Below, in pieces: positions 1-7,993 of a stretch of 29,850 nt of DNA. Numbering within the stretch: position 1 is the stretch's first letter; each line of letters starts with the position of its first letter. The position numbers and the translations under genes are program-made. The notes beneath the pieces were generated by a model, which was not told the origin of the DNA, did no database searches, and was given only the letters and a program-made list of their open reading frames with translations. Origin of the DNA: a virus; the IMG/VR virus record IMGVR_UViG_3300017714_000099, positions 1-29,850 of that record; one strand, written 5' to 3'.

Positions 1-1011
1 ACTCCTTACGGTACTGGTAATTGGTTTCACCAAACATGGACAAGAGCAGAATCATCAGAAAACGAATTTTTACCTATAAAATTACCATGGTATGTGCATC
101 CTGAAAGGGATGAAACTTGGAGAAAAAGACAAGATGAATTATTAGGTGATCCTAGAATGGCAGCTCAAGAATGTGATTGTGATTTTTCAACTTCTGGTGA
201 TATTGTATTTTATCCTGAATATATAGAATATTATGAAAAATCTTATATTAAAGAACCATTAGAAAGAAGAGGTGCAGATCAAAATTTATGGGTTTGGGAA
301 TCTGCAGACTATTCAAGATCTTATATGGTTGTAGCTGATGTTGCTAGAGGAGATGGAAAAGATTATTCTGCGTTTCATGTAATTGATATTGAAAATAACG
401 TCCAAGTAGCTGAATATAAAGGACAAATTGGAACTAAAGAGTATGGACATTTACTAGTAGGAATAGCTACTGAATATAATGAAGCTTTACTTGTAATTGA
501 AAACGCTAATATTGGATGGGCAACTATTCAAGCAGCTATAGATAGAAATTATAATAATCTATATTACTCACCTAAAAATGATTCTAATGTAGATTCATAT
601 TTTGATAAGTATATGGATACCTCTAGAATGACAGCTGGGTTTACAATGTCATCTAGAACTAGACCTATGGTAGTAGGTAAATTTCAAGAATATATTTCTG
701 ATAAAGGAGTAACATTTCAGTCTAAAAGATTAATAGAGGAAATGAAAACTTTTATTTGGAGAAATGGTAGACCTGAGGCACAATCAGGATACAATGATGA
801 TTTAGTTATGGCGTTTGGAATTGCTATGTATATTAGGGATACTGCTTTAAAATACAAACAACGAGGAATAGATTTAACTAGACAAACCCTAAATAATATA
901 ACAGTAAACAGAACAACACACCAAGGGGCATATTTTTCAAAGGGAGCTGATAATCCTTATCATGTAAAAACAGAACATGGTAAAGAAGATATTAGTTGGC
1001 TTTTTAAATAA
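1..1011 (+). CDS. 17: Terminase large subunit (gp17-like), 5' truncated by window
   Basis: The reading frame is open from base 1, so the gene starts upstream; 336 C-terminal residues are visible, against about 610 for T4 gp17. The first residues (TPYGTGNWFHQ) correspond to the end of the packaging ATPase domain. The rest is the RNase H-like nuclease that cuts concatemeric DNA during headful packaging. Three acidic metal-ligand positions are intact: Asp in VADVARGDGKDY (visible residue 113), Glu in LLVIENANIG (167) and the Asp pair in YNDDLVMAFG (266-267), matching T4 D401, E458 and D542. The GTG at position 94 is internal and not a real start. The gene is followed after 27 nt by the portal gene, with no sheath or tube gene between them. 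Function is assigned from family motifs; the ATPase half cannot be inspected. Confidence 0.93.
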   Translation, partial: TPYGTGNWFHQTWTRAESSENEFLPIKLPWYVHPERDETWRKRQDELLGDPRMAAQECDCDFSTSGDIVFYPEYIEYYEKSYIKEPLERRGADQNLWVWESADYSRSYMVVADVARGDGKDYSAFHVIDIENNVQVAEYKGQIGTKEYGHLLVGIATEYNEALLVIENANIGWATIQAAIDRNYNNLYYSPKNDSNVDSYFDKYMDTSRMTAGFTMSSRTRPMVVGKFQEYISDKGVTFQSKRLIEEMKTFIWRNGRPEAQSGYNDDLVMAFGIAMYIRDTALKYKQRGIDLTRQTLNNITVNRTTHQGAYFSKGADNPYHVKTEHGKEDISWLFK

Positions 1012-1020
1012 TATTTATAA
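1011..1020 (+). promoter_or_regulatory. Candidate late-promoter motif ATATTTATAA before portal
   Basis: This exact 10-mer overlaps the last base of the terminase stop codon and ends 18 nt before the portal ATG. The same word occurs at 2951, 9688, 9874, 9901, 12603, 19681 and 23007, always in gaps between genes, which is why I read it as a promoter core. Its reverse complement contains TATAAATA, the T4 late-promoter core, and several copies read TATAAT on the plus strand. Confidence 0.5.
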
Positions 1021-1038
1021 CAATAATTATATACTTAA

Positions 1039-2940
1039 ATGGCGAATAAAAGCATTTTTTCAAGACTACAAAGATTATTTTCAACTGATGTTATCATTAG
1101 AAATGTAGGAGGAAATCAAGTAAAAGTAATGGATAGTAGTACTATCCAATCAACAGGAGAAATTGAAACTAATTCTTTAATAGATAGATATAATAGAATA
1201 TATACTAATAGTTCTACTTCTTTATATGGATCTCAATTTAATTTCAACTACCAATATCTTAGACCTCAATTATACTCAGAATATGATGTAATGGATCAGG
1301 ACGCAATTATTGCTTCTGCTTTAGATATTATAGCTGATGAATCTTCCCTTAAAAATGATATGGGGGAAGTATTATCTATTAGATCTGCAAATGAAGACAT
1401 ACAAAAAATACTATATAACCTATTTTATGATGTATTAAATATTGAATTTAATTTATGGTCATGGACTAGACAAATGTGTAAGTATGGTGATTTTTTCCTA
1501 AAACTAGAAATTGCAGAAAAATATGGAGTATATAATGTTATACCTTATACAGCATTTCACATAAGCAGAGAAGAAGGATTCAACCCAGAAAACCCAGCAG
1601 ATATAAGATATAGATACTCCCCAGATGGGATAGTAAACAGTAATTCAGGAATGTATAGAGTACCAGGTCAAGACCCAAACAATTCTCCTGGTGTATATTT
1701 TGACAATTATGAAATGGCTCATTTTAGATTAATTGCAGATGTTAATTATTTACCTTATGGACGTTCTTATATTGAGCCTGCTAGAAAATTATTTAAACAA
1801 TATACATTAATGGAAGACGCGATGTTAATTCATAGAATTGCTCGTGCTCCTGAAAAACGTATTTTTTATATGAATGTTGGTTCTATTCCTCCAAATGAAG
1901 TAGATGCATTTATGCAAAAAACTATTTCCAATATGAAACGTACTCCACATATGGATGAAAAAACAGGAGAATATAATTTAAAGTATAATATGCAAAATAT
2001 GCTTGAAGACTTTTATATTCCGATCCGTGGAAATGATACTACAACTAAAATAGATACAACACCAGGATTACAATATGATGGTATACAAGATGTAGAATAT
2101 TTAAGAGAAAAATTATTTGCTGCACTTAAAATACCTAAAGCATTTTTAGGATATGAAGCAGATTTAGAAGGAAAGGCTACTTTAGCCGCCGAAGATATTA
2201 GATTTGCTCGTACTATAGAAAGGTTACAAAGAATAATGGTATCCGAGTTAAATAAAATAGCATTAGTACATTTATACACCCAAGGTTATACAGACGAATC
2301 TTTAACAAATTTTGAAATTTCATTAAATTCACCTTCAATTATATTTGAACAAGAAAGAATGGAATTATTAAAATCCAAAGCTGAATTAGCTGCCTCTTTA
2401 CAGGAGCAAAAATTAATCCCAACAGATTGGATTTATGATAATATATTTAATTTTAGTGAAGATCAGTATGACGAATATAGAGATTTAATAAGAGAGGATG
2501 CTAAACGTAAATTTAGAATAGAACAAATTGAAGCTGAAGGTAATGACCCAGTTGAAACAGGTAAATCTTATGGTACTCCTCATGATTTAGCCTCATTATA
2601 TGGTAAAGGAAGAATGTATTCAGACCCAGGTAATGTACCCGCGGGATATGGAGATGATTTAGATTTAGGAAGACCTAAAGATTCTATAACTAAAATAGGA
2701 ACTCAAGATTCTAATTTTGGAAAAGATCGTTTAGGGGTAAAAAGAATGAAAGACACTGATAAAAATGATTCATCAAATAGTAGAACAGATACAAATAAAA
2801 GTGGATTAGCTTTAGAATCTGCTAAAACTACATATATGAAGAATAAAGATATGTTTAAAAAAATTAATAAGAAACAACTAGTGTTTGAAAATAATAAAAC
2901 TAATAGTAAACTATTAGATGAATCCCAGTTGAAGGAATAA
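1039..2940 (+). CDS. 20: Portal vertex protein (gp20-like)
   Basis: The 633-aa product is the dodecameric portal at the unique capsid vertex, through which the terminase pumps DNA and to which the neck attaches. Typical T4-group portal motifs are visible: MDQDAIIASALDIIADE (residues 85-101), CKYGDFFLKLE (147-157) and the wing/clip stretch around YLREKLFAALKIPKAFLGY (352-370). The protein is about 100 residues longer than T4 gp20 (524 aa). The excess lies largely in a C-terminal tail from about residue 500 that is rich in Asp, Lys, Asn and Ser and looks disordered. The ATG at 1039 lacks a Shine-Dalgarno sequence and follows an A/T-rich leader. It lies between terminase and head-core genes as expected for a head module. 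Confidence 0.95.
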   Translation: MANKSIFSRLQRLFSTDVIIRNVGGNQVKVMDSSTIQSTGEIETNSLIDRYNRIYTNSSTSLYGSQFNFNYQYLRPQLYSEYDVMDQDAIIASALDIIADESSLKNDMGEVLSIRSANEDIQKILYNLFYDVLNIEFNLWSWTRQMCKYGDFFLKLEIAEKYGVYNVIPYTAFHISREEGFNPENPADIRYRYSPDGIVNSNSGMYRVPGQDPNNSPGVYFDNYEMAHFRLIADVNYLPYGRSYIEPARKLFKQYTLMEDAMLIHRIARAPEKRIFYMNVGSIPPNEVDAFMQKTISNMKRTPHMDEKTGEYNLKYNMQNMLEDFYIPIRGNDTTTKIDTTPGLQYDGIQDVEYLREKLFAALKIPKAFLGYEADLEGKATLAAEDIRFARTIERLQRIMVSELNKIALVHLYTQGYTDESLTNFEISLNSPSIIFEQERMELLKSKAELAASLQEQKLIPTDWIYDNIFNFSEDQYDEYRDLIREDAKRKFRIEQIEAEGNDPVETGKSYGTPHDLASLYGKGRMYSDPGNVPAGYGDDLDLGRPKDSITKIGTQDSNFGKDRLGVKRMKDTDKNDSSNSRTDTNKSGLALESAKTTYMKNKDMFKKINKKQLVFENNKTNSKLLDESQLKE

Positions 2941-2950
2941 TACTTTTTAC

Positions 2951-2960
2951 ATATTTATAA
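2951..2960 (+). promoter_or_regulatory. Candidate late-promoter motif before the head-core gene block
   Basis: Exact ATATTTATAA, ending 16 nt before the ATG at 2977. It continues into ATAAATA, so the plus strand also contains TATAAATA, a perfect T4-type late-promoter core. It is placed to serve five closely packed genes up to the prohead protease. Confidence 0.5.
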
Positions 2961-2976
2961 ATAAATATATTTTTTA

Positions 2977-3843
2977 ATGAAAATAAAACATTCTAAGTAT
3001 AAAAATACCGGAATTCTTTTTGAATTACTGGTACGCCAAATTACGGCAGATACTTTAAAAGGAGGAAATTCTCCAGCTATCAATATATTAAAAGAATACT
3101 TTATAAAAACTTCTTTAGGTCGTGAATATAAATTATATGAATCTATTTTAAAATCTAAAGTTTTAAATGAGGGAAGAGCTAACATGGTAGTTACTACTAT
3201 TTTAGAATCATCTCAAAAATTTAATCGTTCTACTTTAAAAAAACAAAAATACAACCTAATTAATGAAATTAAAAAACATTATGATTTAGATGTTTTCTTT
3301 GGTTCAAAAATTATAGACTATAAAGAATTAGCAGCTTTATATACTTTAATTGAAGGATATAATATAAAAGATTCTGTAGATACTGAACAACTAATTAGTA
3401 GTAAAATTACCTTATTAGAACATCTAACTAAAAAGGAAGTAAAAGCTAAAAATATTAAAGAAGATATTTTAAAAGAATTTTCAACTTATGATAAAGATAT
3501 GAGAATTCTTACTTATAAAGTAATCTTAGAAAAATTTAACAATAAATACCAGGATTTATCTTCTGAACAAAAACAAGTTCTTAAAGAATTTATTAATTCT
3601 GTTGATTCAACTCCAGGATTAAGAAGTTTTTATAATACCAAAATTCAAGAATTAAAATCTATTTTAAATAAAGAATCTAAAATAATTAAGGATAAAGTTA
3701 CTCAAATTAAGATAACTGAAGTAATTAAATATTTAGTTGAATTAGATAAAACAGCTAAAGTTGATAATAATAATTTAGTTGACTTGTTACAATATTATGA
3801 ACTTATAAAAGAAATTAAATTAGCAAATGGGGTTCAAGTATAA
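2977..3843 (+). CDS. Head-module protein of unknown function (288 aa)
   Basis: I do not recognise this protein. It is a soluble, lysine-rich, probably all-helical protein with no signal peptide or membrane segment. Its N-terminus ([20 protein letters not shown]) is notable, and LFE at residues 14-16 fits the [L/I]-x-E consensus of T4-type prohead proteases. The gene sits directly after the portal, where T4 has the small prohead-core genes 67 and 68, so a role in the prohead core or in portal-proximal assembly is possible by position only. It follows a promoter-like motif and overlaps the next gene by 17 nt, suggesting translational coupling. The start is the first ATG in the frame after the motif; there is no Shine-Dalgarno sequence. 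Confidence 0.75.
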   Translation: MKIKHSKYKNTGILFELLVRQITADTLKGGNSPAINILKEYFIKTSLGREYKLYESILKSKVLNEGRANMVVTTILESSQKFNRSTLKKQKYNLINEIKKHYDLDVFFGSKIIDYKELAALYTLIEGYNIKDSVDTEQLISSKITLLEHLTKKEVKAKNIKEDILKEFSTYDKDMRILTYKVILEKFNNKYQDLSSEQKQVLKEFINSVDSTPGLRSFYNTKIQELKSILNKESKIIKDKVTQIKITEVIKYLVELDKTAKVDNNNLVDLLQYYELIKEIKLANGVQV

Positions 3844-4774
3844 ACTTAAAGAAGTAGAGAGAAAAGTTGGAGATGTTAAAGTTGTAGATGGAGTAAAATC
3901 TGTTGTAACGGATATAGATCCTGAAACTAAATCTGTTACTTGGAAAATAGACTATGTCCCCGCTCTTGATTCTACGTATAAAGAATTTGATGAATTAAGA
4001 AAATATATTATTAAATTATCTCGTGATACTAAAGATAATGTAATTGATAATATTGCGGATAATGTTAAAGAATTATTTAACCAATACAGAACTCATCTTA
4101 GAAAAAATTATTCTGAAACATATAAAAAAATTATTAGAGAAGATAATATAGAAGAAAGATTAGATTTTGATGATATATTAGATTTAAGAGCTGATAAAGC
4201 AGATCTAGAAGATAGAATTTCACAACTATATAGAGATATGGAGCAAGAAGCCGAACCAGAAGGTGGTGAGGTAGCTGATAGATATGGTTCTGAATTAGAT
4301 AAGCTAGAAGGTAGATTATATAAAATACAAAAGCAGTTAAATGATTATGATATGAATGAATCTACTAACCCAAATGATAAGGGAAACAGCATACCAGGTA
4401 TATTTGCTTATTTAGATTTAATTAGAAGAGCTGGGAAGGATTTTATGGATAAAGAATACATAATGGCCGAATTTGGTCTTGACTCAGGAGAAGCTAGGAG
4501 TGTATTAGGTAAATACGCATCACAATTAGATGAAACATCAACATCAGGGGGGGCAGGAGCCTATTTAACTAAATATGCTTTTAAATTACCTAAAAAACAA
4601 GAAAAAATTGTACCTGAAGGAGTAGGTGCTACATTAGGACCGGGTCCTAAAGCAAGTGAAGAAGGAGTAAAAGATAATGCATATATAAAGCAATTTAAGT
4701 ATAAATTAGTACCTAAAGATAAAAATGGAAATTATGTCCAAAAAGGTAGTGGTTTAGAGGTAAAAAACTTTTAA
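3827..4774 (+). CDS. Head-module protein of unknown function (315 aa) with YKLKE N-terminus
   Basis: Unrecognised. The 315-aa product starts [11 protein letters not shown], and the next protein starts MYNYKLKED, so the two share a short N-terminal peptide. LKE at residues 7-9 fits the [L/I]-x-E cleavage consensus of T4 gp21. Residues about 40-175 are strongly charged and probably coiled-coil (for example the stretch around [16 protein letters not shown]). A glycine-rich patch ([17 protein letters not shown]) follows near residue 240, and near the C-terminus there is a second FKYKL (in [12 protein letters not shown]). The gene overlaps its upstream neighbour by 17 nt and ends 1 nt before the next start, so it is surely co-transcribed. 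A prohead core or internal-protein role is inferred from position and the N-terminal peptide. Confidence 0.72.
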   Translation: MGFKYKLKEVERKVGDVKVVDGVKSVVTDIDPETKSVTWKIDYVPALDSTYKEFDELRKYIIKLSRDTKDNVIDNIADNVKELFNQYRTHLRKNYSETYKKIIREDNIEERLDFDDILDLRADKADLEDRISQLYRDMEQEAEPEGGEVADRYGSELDKLEGRLYKIQKQLNDYDMNESTNPNDKGNSIPGIFAYLDLIRRAGKDFMDKEYIMAEFGLDSGEARSVLGKYASQLDETSTSGGAGAYLTKYAFKLPKKQEKIVPEGVGATLGPGPKASEEGVKDNAYIKQFKYKLVPKDKNGNYVQKGSGLEVKNF

Positions 4775-4775
4775 T

Positions 4776-5000
4776 ATGTATAATTATAAATTAAAAGAAG
4801 ATAAAACAAAAAAATTCCATGATGAACGAATTATGGTTTTTGATGATTTAGAACTTAGATTAGATAATATAAAAAAATTAATACGTCAATCAAAAATTGA
4901 AACTATAAAATATTATAGAGAAAACCCTACAAGTTTTGCTGTATTTAAACCAACAGATTTAATTGGGGACTATATAAAAGATATTGAAACATTATTATAA
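4776..5000 (+). CDS. Small head-module protein (74 aa) with YKLKE N-terminus
   Basis: Unrecognised 74-aa protein: MYNYKLKEDKTKKFHDER followed by a predicted helical, charged body. The ATG lies 1 nt after the preceding stop codon, within a tightly packed operon. Its start is nearly the same as that of the preceding protein (YKLKE), again ending in L-K-E at residues 6-8. Size and position resemble the small prohead-core proteins of T4 (gp67/gp68), but I see no sequence match that would justify the name. Tight packing and typical codon use support it as a real gene. Confidence 0.68.
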   Translation: MYNYKLKEDKTKKFHDERIMVFDDLELRLDNIKKLIRQSKIETIKYYRENPTSFAVFKPTDLIGDYIKDIETLL

Positions 5001-5004
5001 AAAC

Positions 5005-6063
5005 ATGAAAAATTCAGAAAAAATATTCGAATCCGTAAAAAAAGGATTAATCAATGAAAACCTAACAGGATATGTAGATTTACAACCTGTTAATAATTTA
5101 GAATCTTCTCCAAAAGAAAATTTTGAAAATAAATTTGCTGAATTTTTAGCAGAAGATAAAAAGAAAGATGATGAAGCTGTAAAAGTTGAAGAAAAAAAAG
5201 TTTCTAAACATGTTGAAGAAGTAGAATCTCATAACTTTGATTATAAAGACCCTAAAAATTTAGATAACCAAATTGGTCAAGAAGTAATGAATGGTGTTTA
5301 TTTTGAATCAAAACAAAATCCTGATAAAACTATTGAAGAAATAAAAGAAATAGTTTCTAAAAATTTGGCTAAAGATGGTCAGTATTATATAAAAAATGCT
5401 GCTTTCGGTGTTGAAGGTATTGGGTATCAAGAAACTGAATTAGAAGAAGTATCAGGTAAACATGCTTCTAGTGGATATTCAGATAAATTAAAAAAAGTAG
5501 TTTCAGAATCTTTAATGGGAGGAAATGTAGTATCTACAGGTAACCCAAATTCAATATCTGCTCAACAAAATGAAATAGTAAAAGAAATTGCTGATGAAGT
5601 AGATGAAAGCTATGATGAATTTCAAAGAGATGATAAAGGTGCTAAAGATGTAGATAAAAAAGATAAAGGTGAAGAAGATGCATATGGCGCTGGAGTAGCT
5701 AAAGGAGAAAAAATAGAAAAGAAAAAAATGAAAAAAGAATCAATTGATTCTAAACTAGCAGAAATAGGTAAAGAAGCTGAAGCTGTAAAGTTAGAAGCTC
5801 AATTAAATTACTTACATGATCATATTGCTGAAAAAGTTGATAGAGTAAATTCAATTAATGAAGATGAAAATCTTCAAGAATTAATTGATAAGTCTAAAAT
5901 GAAACAAATGCAGAAAGAAATAAAGCTTTTAGAAAAAAGAAAAGCTAAAATGGAAAAGATATATGAAAAAATGTGTGGTAAAAAATACCAAAAAGAAGAG
6001 ATTATAGATGAAGAAATGGTTAATGGAGTTGAAGTAGAAGAAGTAGCTTTAGAAAATGAATAA
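5005..6063 (+). CDS. Charged coiled-coil head-module protein (352 aa), probable prohead core component
   Basis: I place the start at the ATG at 5005 (MKNSEKIFESVKKG). A TTG at 4984 would overlap the previous gene, and every other clear start in the window is ATG. The 352-aa product is very rich in Lys and Glu. A long helical segment from about residue 240 to 325 (around the stretch KMKQMQKEIKLLEKRKAKME) is a convincing coiled coil. IFE at residues 7-9 and further [L/I]-x-E sites would allow processing by the prohead protease encoded next. The gene overlaps the protease gene by 8 nt. Composition, position and size suit an internal scaffold/core protein, but I recognise no named family. Confidence 0.75.
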   Translation: MKNSEKIFESVKKGLINENLTGYVDLQPVNNLESSPKENFENKFAEFLAEDKKKDDEAVKVEEKKVSKHVEEVESHNFDYKDPKNLDNQIGQEVMNGVYFESKQNPDKTIEEIKEIVSKNLAKDGQYYIKNAAFGVEGIGYQETELEEVSGKHASSGYSDKLKKVVSESLMGGNVVSTGNPNSISAQQNEIVKEIADEVDESYDEFQRDDKGAKDVDKKDKGEEDAYGAGVAKGEKIEKKKMKKESIDSKLAEIGKEAEAVKLEAQLNYLHDHIAEKVDRVNSINEDENLQELIDKSKMKQMQKEIKLLEKRKAKMEKIYEKMCGKKYQKEEIIDEEMVNGVEVEEVALENE

Positions 6064-6661
6064 ATCTTTATTAATAGAAGTAAATACTTTTAAGGTTAAC
6101 CCTCTTCAATTAACAGAAAATGTTAATAAAAAGACGGGTAATCTAATGGTTGAAGGTGTATTAGCTACAGCCGAAGTTAAAAACGGTAATGGTAGATATT
6201 ACTCTAAAGGTTTATGGGATAGAGAAATGGATAAATATAATGAATTAATCCAAGAAAGACGCTCAATGGGAGAATTAGACCACCCCGAATCCTCAGTTAT
6301 AAATTTACAAAATGTATCTCATTTAATTTCAGACTATTGGTGGGATGGAGATAATGTAATGGGTAAAATAGAAATTTTATCTACTCCTTCAGGGAATATA
6401 TTAAAAGAATTAATTAAAGCAGGTGTAACAGTAGGTGTTTCATCTCGTGGTATGGGTTCATTAGAACAAAATGGTAATGTAATGGAAGTACAAGATGACT
6501 TTGAATTATTATGTTGGGATTTTGTTTCAACACCTTCTAACCCTGGTTCCTTTATGCATACCTTAAATGAAGGTAAAAAAATATTTACATATGATTATAC
6601 TAATGTAAATAATGTTATAAGAGAAATCCTTTGTTCCAAAGGTTCTTGTCCTATCTGTTAA
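6056..6661 (+). CDS. 21: Prohead core protease (gp21-like serine protease)
   Basis: The 201-aa product matches T4-type prohead proteases, which digest the scaffold and trim capsid proteins after Glu in [L/I]-x-E before DNA packaging. Visible motifs are GNGRYYSKGLW (44-54), the catalytic-histidine motif GELDHPE (72-78, His76), the nucleophile motif GVSSRGMGS (127-135, Ser129 or Ser130) and the DDFELLCWDFVSTPSNPG region (147-164) that normally follows it. The protein begins MNKSLLIEV, itself carrying L-I-E at residues 6-8, and has an LNE near residue 171 where self-processing could remove the Cys-containing tail (ending CPIC). It is translated from an ATG overlapping the preceding gene by 8 nt and lies directly before the scaffold and capsid genes, as in T4. 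Confidence 0.95.
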   Translation: MNKSLLIEVNTFKVNPLQLTENVNKKTGNLMVEGVLATAEVKNGNGRYYSKGLWDREMDKYNELIQERRSMGELDHPESSVINLQNVSHLISDYWWDGDNVMGKIEILSTPSGNILKELIKAGVTVGVSSRGMGSLEQNGNVMEVQDDFELLCWDFVSTPSNPGSFMHTLNEGKKIFTYDYTNVNNVIREILCSKGSCPIC

Positions 6662-6739
6662 TCTTACAAAATACTCATATACGTATCATCATAATATGCC
6701 ATCTCTATATGGTATTAATTAAAGTATAACTTACCCTAT

Positions 6740-6758
6740 TACGTTTCTAATAAACGTA
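6740..6758 (+). other. Short inverted repeat (7-bp stem, 5-nt loop)
   Basis: TACGTTT (6740-6746) and AAACGTA (6752-6758) pair around the loop CTAAT in the 120-nt gap between protease and scaffold genes, 24 nt upstream of the scaffold ATG. There is no T-run, so it is not a classical terminator. The gap otherwise holds no ORF beyond an 8-codon one and no ATATTTATAA. The hairpin could mark an mRNA processing site or an operator that separates scaffold and capsid expression from the upstream genes; this is conjecture. Confidence 0.35.
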
Positions 6759-6781
6759 TTTCACAAACAAATTTTGCGATT

Positions 6782-7969
6782 ATGTCAAACAACAGAGATT
6801 TGCTTAAAGAAGCAATTGCGGATGCTAAAGCTGTAAAAGAAACAGCAATAGCAAACGCCAAAGCCGCTTTAGAAGAAGCTTTTACTCCACATTTGAAATC
6901 TATGTTATCTGCTAAATTAGAAGAAATGGATAAAGAAGACGTTGAAGAAAAATACGATAAGTATGAAGAAGACGACGTTAAAGAAGAAATTTCTACTGAA
7001 TTAGACGAAGCTAAAAAAGAAGACAAAGATGAAGTTAAAGAATCTGAAGAAGTAGCAGAGGAAAACAAAGTTGACGAAGAAGTTAACTTAGACGAATTAC
7101 TTGCAGAAATCAATGAAGACGAAGAGGTAACTGAATCTGAAGAAATCGAAGAAGCTAAGGAAGAAATTGACGAAGCTAAAGACGAAGACAAAGATGAAGT
7201 TAAAGAATCTGAAGAAATTGAAGAAACTGAAAAAGTAACTGAAGAAGAAGAAGTCGAAGACGAAATTGAAGTCAAAGACGAAGAATCAGAAGGTGAAATG
7301 GAAGATGAAGAAATTGATTTAGAGGATATGTCAGAAGACGACCTTAAAGGATTTATTGAAGATGTAATTAAGGACATGGTAGAAGCTGGAGAATTGGAAG
7401 CTGGTGATGAAATGGAAATGGATGATGAAGAATCAGACATGGATATAGATATCGAAGTAGAAGATGAAGAAGTAGAAGTCATGGAAGAAGAAAAAGAAGA
7501 AAAGTTAGAGGAAATGGATGAAGTAAGCTGGAATGAGAAAAACAACCCTACAAGAGGAGCTAGTAAAAAAGAACTAGACCCTAAAAAGGTTGGACAATCA
7601 ACTTCTGCTTATGCTGTCAATTTAGAAGAAGCTTTAGCTCAAGTAGAAGAACTTAAAGAAGAAATTAAAGAAGTTAATCTACTAAATGCTAAATTACTTT
7701 ACACTAACAAAATCTTTAAAGCTAAAAATTTATCTGAAGATAAAAAATTAAGAGTATTAAAAGCTTTTGATAAGGCATCAACAGTTAAAGAGGCAAAAGT
7801 TGTCTTTGAAACATTAAATGAAGGAATAACTAATAAAGTTAGTAAATCAATTAATGAAGTAAAAGGTAGCGCATCTAAAGCAACAGGTACAGCTCCTAGT
7901 GCTAAACAACCAATCGTTGAAAGCGATGCTATGGTTGATAGATTTAAAAAATTAGCTGGAATAATTTAA
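6782..7969 (+). CDS. 22: Prohead core scaffolding protein (gp22-like)
   Basis: The 395-aa product is placed between the prohead protease and the major capsid protein, exactly where T4 encodes its main scaffold gp22. Composition fits: an N-terminal helix (MSNNRDLLKEAIADAKAVKE), then about 200 residues of almost pure Glu/Asp/Lys with many [L/I]-x-E sites, then a more ordered helical C-terminus (from about residue 285) ending in VDRFKKLAGII. T4 gp22 ends in a similar short basic/hydrophobic helix thought to contact the capsid protein. The acidic middle contains a near-perfect 48-bp direct repeat. At 395 aa it is longer than T4 gp22 (269 aa), the excess being the acidic part. The assignment rests on synteny and composition rather than on conserved residues. 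Confidence 0.85.
   Translation: MSNNRDLLKEAIADAKAVKETAIANAKAALEEAFTPHLKSMLSAKLEEMDKEDVEEKYDKYEEDDVKEEISTELDEAKKEDKDEVKESEEVAEENKVDEEVNLDELLAEINEDEEVTESEEIEEAKEEIDEAKDEDKDEVKESEEIEETEKVTEEEEVEDEIEVKDEESEGEMEDEEIDLEDMSEDDLKGFIEDVIKDMVEAGELEAGDEMEMDDEESDMDIDIEVEDEEVEVMEEEKEEKLEEMDEVSWNEKNNPTRGASKKELDPKKVGQSTSAYAVNLEEALAQVEELKEEIKEVNLLNAKLLYTNKIFKAKNLSEDKKLRVLKAFDKASTVKEAKVVFETLNEGITNKVSKSINEVKGSASKATGTAPSAKQPIVESDAMVDRFKKLAGII
7004..7216 (+). repeat. 48-bp direct repeat inside the scaffold gene (two copies)
   Basis: Copies at 7004-7051 and 7169-7216 differ at only two adjacent-codon positions (an AAA codon versus GAC). Both encode DEA-K-x-EDKDEVKESEE. They are in frame and 165 bp apart, consistent with the acidic domain having grown by internal duplication. 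Confidence 0.8.
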
Positions 7970-7993
7970 TTTTAACTAAAAAAACTAATAACA

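Noticed and set aside
4984-5004. TTG start giving seven more residues to the 352-aa head protein
   Set aside because: It lies inside the end of the preceding gene. The ATG at 5005 is in frame, has an A-rich leader and gives an N-terminus like those of neighbouring head proteins.
6740-6758. Inverted repeat before the scaffold gene as a terminator
   Set aside because: The stem is short and AT-rich and is not followed by a T-run, so I list it only as an inverted repeat.
6739-7545. Long serine-rich open frame on the minus strand (268 codons)
   Set aside because: It lies opposite the Glu/Asp-rich scaffold gene; reverse complements of GAA and GAT codons read as Ser- and Ile-type codons, so the frame is a compositional shadow. 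No start context or neighbouring minus-strand gene supports it.
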